From Haplomitrium mnioides (Eukaryota > Marchantiophyta > Haplomitriopsida > Calobryales), in assembly GCA_049999725.1 (NCBI GenBank), contig JBNGIS010017310.1, positions 1 to 24,590 of the forward strand: a stretch of 24,590 nt of DNA, in the 5' to 3' direction. Positions 18,930 through 24,590 of the stretch are shown one piece after another. Under the pieces are notes generated by a model. It did not search any database and was not told where the DNA came from. It saw nothing but the letters and a program-made list of their open reading frames with translations. Within the stretch, counting starts at the first letter, position 1. The number at the start of each line of letters is the position of its first letter. The position numbers and the translations under genes are program-made.

Positions 18930-20520
18930 AGGTTCCACACCATTCCTGATGCACTGTCACAAAGGTCGGATCATCGAGTAAATACAATAGAAGTAAGCAA
19001 CATTAGTATATGACATTTAGATGAGGTAACTAGTGGGAGTTATCGTCAAGAACTACAAGAAGATGCTTTCTTTAGTATGGTTCGAGAACGATTGGCCGTC
19101 AAGGATAGTGAGTATCATTCTTTTTCCATTCGAGATAGTATTATCTATGAAGGCTATCAAATATATGTTCTACAAGATGATACACTTCGAATGGCTTATT
19201 CATAAGAAGCACATGACATTCCTATCTCTGGGCATCTTGGAGAAGATAAAACTATAGAGTTGCTTCAACACACTTGGTGGTGGCCTAACTTGGCTCGAGA
19301 TGTTTGTGGTTTTGTTTATTTGTGTGAAAGCTATCAACGAAACAAAGCTTCAAATCAAAAACCAGCAAGACTTCTTCAATTGTTACGAATTCCTACTGCT
19401 CGTTGGGAACATGTAAGTTTGGATCTTGTTACTTCACTTCCAACTACGCCTCATGGGTTTACTACTATTATGGTGTTTGTGGACAAGATGAGCAAGCATA
19501 TTCATTTAACGCCAACAGTGGATATAGTGGATGCTTCACAATTGGAAAAATTTTACTTTGATACTGTTTTTTGCCATCACGAAATGCCCAAGGTGTTAAT
19601 ATGTGATCGGAATCCATGTTTCACTGGAAAGTTTTGGCGAGAGTTATTCAAACTTCTATGAACCAAATTTAACTATGTCTATTGCTTATCATCTGCAAAT
19701 AGATAGGCAAATGGAACATGCTAATTGCATTGTGGAGGACATGCTTCGCGTGTTCATCAATGTTCATCACCTCGATTGGGATAGTTTCTTACTAGTTGTG
19801 GAGTTTGTCTGCAACAACTTCAACCAAGCAAGTACTGGGTTTTCTCCTTTCTTTCTTAATTTGGGTCAACATCCTTTTGTTCTAGATGGTTTGCTTTCTC
19901 CTACTTCTTCTAATGTTCCAAGTATTTCTACTTTTTTGTCTCGTTTATCTTCTTCTTTGCAAGATGCTCGCAACCATCTTACTGTTGCTCAAAATTGGCA
20001 AAAACAGTATGTTGATAGCCGTTGTTGTGATTGCTCTTATGTTTTAGGTGACCAAGTTATGTTATCCACTCATGATCTTCCATTGTCTTTAAATACTCAA
20101 GTTCGTAAGTTATCTCCTACTTGGATTGGTCCTTTCTCTATTTCTCGGGTTATTTCTCTTGTTGCTTATAAACTTGATCTTCCTCTTCATATGAAGATTC
20201 ATCATGTGTTCCATGTATCTAAACTTAAGCCTTTTGTTCCTAGTCCATCTTCTTTTCCAAATCGTGTTCAACTTCCTCCTCCGGCCATTGTTCTTGATGG
20301 TCATGAAGAATTTGAAGTAGACGGTATTTTGGCGAAAAGAGTTATCAAGTGCGGGCGGCATCCACGAGTTCAATACAAGGTTTTGTGGAAAGGCTATCCA
20401 CTTCATGATGCTACTTGGGAACCTTCTTCAAATCTTAAGAATGCTCAAGAAGCTATTAAATTTTTTGAAAGTTGTGGCAATGACAAGGATGTCATCGACT
20501 TGACGGTGAGGATTATGTAA
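18930..20520 (+). pseudogene. Family C integrase with C-terminal chromodomain
   Basis: Frame 3 (to 19661) holds RNase H tail, zinc module and core start, with stops at 19011 and 19203. In the zinc module the His pair is kept (AHDIPISGHLG), but the CX2C motif reads CESY, so the second Cys is lost. The core has Asp 19422-19424 and Asp 19605-19607. A frameshift near 19655 moves to frame 1, where Glu 19714-19716 completes a DD35E-like triad. Frame 1 is open from 19603 to 20520 with the GPF motif (IGPFSISRVIS), KIHHVFHVSKLKPF and a chromodomain at about residues 235-291 (VQYKVLWKGY, ATWEPSSNL). The chromodomain is thought to steer insertion to marked chromatin. The stop TAA (20518-20520) lies inside the 3' LTR. 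Confidence 0.92.
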
Positions 20521-20954
20521 TAGTACAAGCATAACATTGTGCTCTTTATAAGAAAATAGAGAGGAGTGAAGGAAGTGGTAGTGAGTCACTTTTAGGGTAA
20601 GATTGGATTACTTGCTTTTGAAGTCACTTTTGGTGGAGAGTCACTTTTAGGTTACTTGCATTCGAAGTGACTTTGGGTAGAGAGTCACCTTTAGAGCTGA
20701 AATAAGAAGTGACTTGTAAGAGAAGAAAGAGGGATGACAACCTCTTCTCTTGTATAAATAAAATGGCTTCTTAGCCCCACTCCTTATTTTAGAGTTCCTC
20801 TCAATTCGGTTTGGCTCTTTGGTTGTTTGGCTTTGGCTCGCATTCTTGGCTTTGTTTTGTTTATTGGCTTTGAGTTATATAACTCTTTTAGAGTTGTCTT
20901 GAAGTATTACTTATTTGGAAGTTGGTTTCTGAGTTCTGTTTGAGTTATTTTACA
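20516..20954 (+). repeat. Family C 3' LTR
   Basis: Opens TGTAATAGTACAAG and closes ATTTTACA. It is preceded by the purine-rich GGTGAGGATTA. The last pol codons overlap its first bases. Confidence 0.92.
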
Positions 20955-20959
20955 CAAAT
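20955..20959. other. Target site duplication, right copy (CAAAT)
   Basis: Partner of CAATT at 16484-16488, with one mismatch. Confidence 0.65.
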
Positions 20960-21330
20960 ATATATTGAACTATAATCCAAGACTTTTGTTTCCATCTTTG
21001 CAAATGTAATATATGATTACCCAATGACTACTAGATAAGAAATACCTTTTTGGACAAAGAAATTTAGTTTTTTAATCATATCACCAACCTTCACTCTCGC
21101 ATTTGGGAAAGCTCTAAGGAGTTATCATCGTGTGTTATTTGCTGCTCGAATCACCCAATCATGATTTTTTTCAATTGACAACTTTACTTGCTTGTAGATG
21201 TCATTACATATAAGATTGATCTCTAATCCATGAATAATAAGCATCATCACAAGATCGGGCAAGTCCTTCATCTTTACCATAGTCTCAATAATATCTCGAG
21301 CTCAATGGCTATTTGAATAATAACTTGTGG
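20960..21330 (-). pseudogene. Family D aspartic protease fragment
   Basis: The minus-strand reading shows retropepsin-like landmarks in order: LIIHGLEIN at about 21240-21215 (the place of the catalytic D-x-G, with the Asp replaced by Ile), then WVIRAANNTR, VKVGDM and NFFVQK, then the second motif SYLVVIG.SYI (family pattern PVILGxPYI), and METKVLDYSSIYI up to the family C insertion. Two adjacent stops follow NNTR, and a CAA-to-TAA-type stop sits in the second motif. The protein continues in the same frame beyond family C at 16483. Lost catalytic residue and stops make it inactive. Confidence 0.6.
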
Positions 21331-22290
21331 ATTTTTCATCCTCTTGATCCAATCGCACCTTGTAAATGGTGCAACATCGAGCTAGTTCCAGCTTCTCCTT
21401 ATTAGAGACTCTTGTCCCAAAAACATTGGCCATTGCTATTTATCTTATTAGTTGTCTCCTCCTCTTGATAGTATTGATAATTACATCATGAAACTTTTTC
21501 TTAGCAATGTAAAGAATCTCTCTTACAGTAAACTCAACTTTAGCATTGAGCACCATCTTATCCAATACCCTTCTCAAATTTGTTGTTGCCTCAATGATGT
21601 CATGATACAGCTTGTATGTTGGGAGCCTTCTCCTTTCCTTTGGTCTTTCCTTTGTCAAGAGTGAAAGGCAAAAACATCTTTCATATGCTCCTCTCTCAAA
21701 GGTAGTACTCTCTCTCTCTCTCCTCTTTGTGGCTTCTTTGAAGTTGAACCCTCTTCACTAGTACATGCTTATTCTCTCCTTCTTTCCTCTTCTACAAGAG
21801 TCTCATGCTTGTTTTGAACAAAATAGACATGAACTGAAGGAGTGTGCATTGGATCATCCCATTCAGTAGCATTTTTTTTTTATAAATGTGACAACCTTCA
21901 ACAAATCATTTGTTTTTGTGATGGCTCCCTCAAATAGAGCACAACTCAACATTCTACTAAGCTCCACATGTTTGGTAAGTCCTTGCTCCACCTGAGCTCA
22001 ATAGGTCGCAACCTTCATTGAAGTACTAGCAATATTTTGAATGTACTTCTCAACAACACCATTCATTCCTGCTTTTCCAAAATTGGTTTTGAGAATCCCA
22101 CCTATATTTTTGAGAGAAATCTTGCTATCTTTCTAACAAATGACTCTCATATATATAGAGTGGGCAAAATCTCAACACTTTTTCTTTTAATACTCAGTGT
22201 CATTGTACCATATGTAGCATTGTACATACCTTGGTCTTTGAGCAAGTATAGCAAAGAGAAAATCTTGAAGCACATGATTTCTCATTTTTG
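21331..22290 (-). pseudogene. Family D Gag-like region with zinc-finger remnant
   Basis: The minus-strand reading, from high to low coordinates, begins with a decayed Cys/His patch (QCYIWYNDTEY near 22220-22190, where CxWC...H...C is expected). ILKTNFGKAGMNGVVEKYIQ, EQGLTKHVELSRMLSCALFEG and NATEWDDPMHTPSVHV follow. Then comes a stretch open from 21658 to 21440 with RPKERRRLPTYKLYHDIIEA, NAKVEFTVREILYIAK and DVIINTIKRRRQL. After a stop, ANVFGTRVSNKEKLELARC and RLDQEDEKSTSYY lead into the protease. I recognise this as the gag-to-protease part of a gypsy-like polyprotein by its pattern. Stops and frame changes are scattered throughout. The gag start was not found. Confidence 0.55.
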
Positions 22291-23491
22291 GGGTTTTTTA
22301 CACGTAGAGGCAAAGAAATCATTGGTTGAAGGCTCACTTGCAACTAATCTCACTCATTGTTGGCATATGCCTAAGACTTTTCCTAAATAGACTCTCTAAT
22401 CTCTCATTAAGCTTAAGGTTTGGTTTTCTTCTTTTTGTTGATCAGCACCTAAACTATAAATAACAACTATGAATTGGAATTGGAATTACGTTGCCCAATT
22501 GCCTCGAAACAAAATTGCATCGATCCAATACCATGCATCCAACACCTCATCATAACAACAAACTTTGTGAGTGCATACCACAGACTAATGACTTTCCATA
22601 TACAGACTACGAATCATACTCCTCCAACTAAAATACTACAACGTCAACTCTTTTCACGAATTCAAAATCACAAAACTTCCTAAATTCTCTACTTCACAAA
22701 AAAAATTTGTTCCTCCTTATGATTCAATTGTACTTTTCCAATAATCAATTGCTTCCAAAATGACTTAGCTCTTTCACCCGTTAAACTACCTTCTCAGACC
22801 AACCAAAATCGAAGCACAAAAATGAATCCAGATAGGATTTGGAATATGAGATTAGCCCACCAATCGCATTGTCTCTGAAGGGAGAATCTCTCCTTCATCA
22901 TTTTCTTTCTCCAATGACTTAGTCTTGGTGCGCTTTCATTTCTTGGTTTCACGAATATTTCCAACCTTTATGAAATGCATTTGCCCTTTGTCGGCCGACT
23001 AACACATCTCAACTTTCTTGTTTGTACCCGACACAACAACTGTAAATCCTTCTTCCCACAAGCCAACTAACTTAAATATTAGCTTTAATTTAATCTCACT
23101 TGATTTACAAAGATAACCCTCATTTAAAGTCTAGCGACATACATACTTTGAATTACAACTTTTTGCGGTATTTTTTTTCTTTCTATTTTCCTCTCCTTCA
23201 AACTTTAGCTACAATTTTAAGTATTCAAAATTAAGCCAAGCACCTCAATTGAGCCATTTCCTCAACGCGATTTGACAACCTTCAGCCCATCGACCAAAGC
23301 TCAACCTTGCTTGTTTGTTAACCTCTAAGATTAGTTTTCCTCCTACTTTGCATAACACTTGCATATTTTTAACAAAGCTCTTACTCTCTCAACCAATTAA
23401 GTAAGCTTTACAATCGATTTGAGCTCTTAAGACTCTTCTTTGATCAACACCCTTATGAGTTAGTTTCATCTTCTTTACTTTTGATCATCCA
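22291..23491. other. No gene seen; unassigned A/T-rich DNA
   Basis: Family D homology cannot be followed above about 22290-22400. Short open stretches (for example 22474-22683 on +) have no known motif. It may be the upstream leader or LTR of family D, but no boundary is visible. Confidence 0.4.
23487..23491. other. Target site duplication of solo LTR, left copy (ATCCA)
   Basis: Identical to 23881-23885 on the other side of the solo LTR. Confidence 0.85.
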
Positions 23492-23880
23492 TATAATAGT
23501 ACAAGTATAAAGTTGTGCTATTTATAAGAAAATAAAGAGGAGTGAAGGAAGTAGTAGAGAGTTACTTTTAGGGTTGAAATAAGATTACTTGCTTTTGAAG
23601 TAACTTTTAGTAGAGAGTCACTTCTAGGGTTGAAATTAGAAGTAACTTGTACGTGAAGAAAGAGGGATGACACCCTCTTCTCTTGTATAAATTTAAGGGC
23701 TTCTTAGCCCCACTCCTCATTCTTGAGTTCCTCTCAAATCACTTGGGTTCTTTGGTTGCTTGGCTTTTGCTTGCACTCTTGGTCTTAGCTTAGGCCTTGA
23801 CTTGCTTTTGGTTCAAGAACTCTATTAGAGCTCACTATGAGTTCTTACTCATTTGGATTTGGTCATTGAGTTCTTTTACA
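23492..23880 (+). repeat. Family C solo LTR
   Basis: 389 bp match the family C LTRs end to end (TATAATAGTACAAG at the start, GAGTTCTTTTACA at the end), with a TATA box at 23686-23693. The first TG has become TA. No internal element sequence follows. The perfect 5-bp ATCCA duplication shows that a whole element inserted here and was reduced to one LTR by recombination between its two LTRs. Confidence 0.92.
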
Positions 23881-23885
23881 ATCCA
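23881..23885. other. Target site duplication of solo LTR, right copy (ATCCA)
   Basis: Identical to 23487-23491. Confidence 0.85.
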
Positions 23886-24321
23886 TCACTCTCATCAAGC
23901 TTCTCAATCTGTTAATTTTGCCAAAACAGTTGTAATCATGATTTCGATTAACAAAAATGAACTCGCACTTGCACTCTTGAGAAAACTATTAGTGTACTAA
24001 CAAGCCAAATAGCATAACAACATTTTCAAAATAATTCTTTTTTACTAAAAGTAAGCAACTCTCAGCCCAAGGTGTTGAGAAACCTTATACAAAACAAAAT
24101 GTTGATCACAAAACAACATTTGGAATAAATTTCCAAATTCCTATCCAGAATGTAAATCTAACTAGCTCATAACCGACAAAACACTTCAATCAATAATTAT
24201 ACATTCATCTGTTATTCTATATCTGATGCATAGTAATATTTCAGGATTATGACTTTCTTATTGAGATTTCGAGCTCTAGCTGCCGGTTAACTTGGCAGCC
24301 ACCTTAGTTAGTGCACAGTTA
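23886..24321. other. No gene seen
   Basis: A/T-rich DNA with no supported reading frame. A 6-bp stem with 9-base loop (GCTGCC...GGCAGC) is at 24279-24299, just ahead of the LTR below. Confidence 0.4.
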
Positions 24322-24486
24322 TGTTAGGCCAGTTAGCTTAGGTGTATATATATGGGGTTGCTTGAGATGCACATTATGCTCTCTCTTCCCCTTTGTATTT
24401 GTTGGCGCTCCTGCCGTATAGTGAGGTACATTCTTGCATGTCTTTGTGTGCATATGAGATTAATTGCTCTGCCTCTAACTCTAACA
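24322..24486 (+). repeat. Short 5' LTR, probably Ty1/copia
   Basis: It opens TGTTAG and closes CTAACA, a perfect 6-bp inverted end pair, 165 bp, with TATATATA near 24345-24352 and a primer site directly after. The internal region leaves the window after about 100 bp, so no protein confirms the class; the copia call rests on the short LTR and the end sequence style. The left boundary is inferred from the inverted ends. Confidence 0.6.
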
Positions 24487-24498
24487 TGGTATTAGAGC
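24487..24498 (+). other. Primer binding site, variant of initiator-Met type
   Basis: TGGTATTAGAGC, one base different from TGGTATCAGAGC, directly after CTAACA. The change is C to T. Confidence 0.75.
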
Positions 24499-24590
24499 TT
24501 AGGTTGTTGTTGAGTTTATGAGTAGTGTGCAGAGATCTTTTTGTTAAGGGGAGTTACCTGAGAGAGTCATCACAAGGAGGAGTGTCCCGC

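Larger units (their letters stand above)
16489..20954 (+). mobile_element. Family C Ty3/gypsy chromovirus, near full-length, internally deleted
   Basis: A 4466-bp element has two direct LTRs (421 and 439 bp, TGTAATAGTAC...TTTTACA), a primer site one base after the 5' LTR, gag, RT, RNase H and integrase in Ty3/gypsy order, and a chromodomain at the integrase end. Chromodomain integrases define chromoviruses. I count by eye about 35 substitutions over roughly 420 aligned LTR bases (near 8%), so the insertion is old. Protease and the start of RT are missing. Stops and at least four frameshifts break pol. Flanking DNA on both sides is the same minus-strand family D element, and 5-bp duplications flank the LTRs. 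Confidence 0.92.

Noticed and set aside
21709-21722. TCTCTC microsatellite
   Set aside because: Ordinary simple repeat on the strand opposite an Arg/Glu-rich decayed coding stretch.
1-24590. CRISPR arrays, tRNA or rRNA genes, bacterial operons
   Set aside because: No regularly spaced repeats, clover-leaf boxes or rRNA motifs; content is plant retroelement sequence.

Overview
The window looks like plant nuclear DNA made almost entirely of retrotransposon remains. Supporting this are two distinct Ty3/gypsy families, one with a chromodomain integrase, plant-type initiator-Met tRNA primer sites (TGGTATCAGAGC and a one-base variant), a solo LTR, nested insertions and LTRs of about 2.7-3 kb. The density of old, mutated elements suits a large repeat-rich genome such as a gymnosperm, but I cannot name a species. 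I found no host gene, rRNA, tRNA or CRISPR array. Positions 5558-5657 are exactly 100 N, so that assembly gap is of unknown true length.

Region 1 (1-10909, + strand): family A, a non-chromodomain Ty3/gypsy element. Copy 1 carries the end of gag/protease, reverse transcriptase (RT), RNase H and integrase, broken by frameshifts and stops. It is followed by a purine tract and a very long LTR (LTR1, 3577-6613). Directly against the LTR1 end, with no primer site, gag, protease or RT, lies a second RNase H-integrase segment (6614-8205), then its own purine tract and LTR2 (8245-10909). The layout is internal-LTR-truncated internal-LTR. The two LTRs match in blocks and differ by large indels and repeat number.

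Region 2 (10910-15894): about 1.7 kb of unassigned A/T-rich DNA, then a tandem block read on the minus strand. Two internal units encode a decayed coiled-coil protein resembling the RNA-binding ORF1 protein of L1-type LINEs. They alternate with three related segments that look like LTRs (TG...CA, purine tract in front). If the LTR reading is right, this is an unusual non-autonomous element and the best novelty candidate in the window.

Region 3 (15895-22290): family D, an old minus-strand Ty3/gypsy-like gag-protease polyprotein, is split by family C, a 4.5-kb chromovirus on the + strand with two 421/439-bp LTRs, a primer site, gag with a CCHC knuckle, RT, RNase H, integrase and a chromodomain. 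C lost its protease and the start of RT. Its LTRs flank near-identical 5-bp target duplications (caatt/caaat), and the D reading frame continues across C when C and one duplication are ignored.

Region 4 (22291-24590): unassigned A/T-rich DNA holding a 389-bp solo LTR of family C with a perfect ATCCA duplication. At the right edge is a short 5' LTR plus primer site, probably of a Ty1/copia element that runs off the window.

The order of events inferred from nesting is: D first, C inserted into D, then decay of both. Every coding remnant here serves copy-and-paste transposition (Gag particle, protease, RT/RNase H, integrase). None is an intact complete element.
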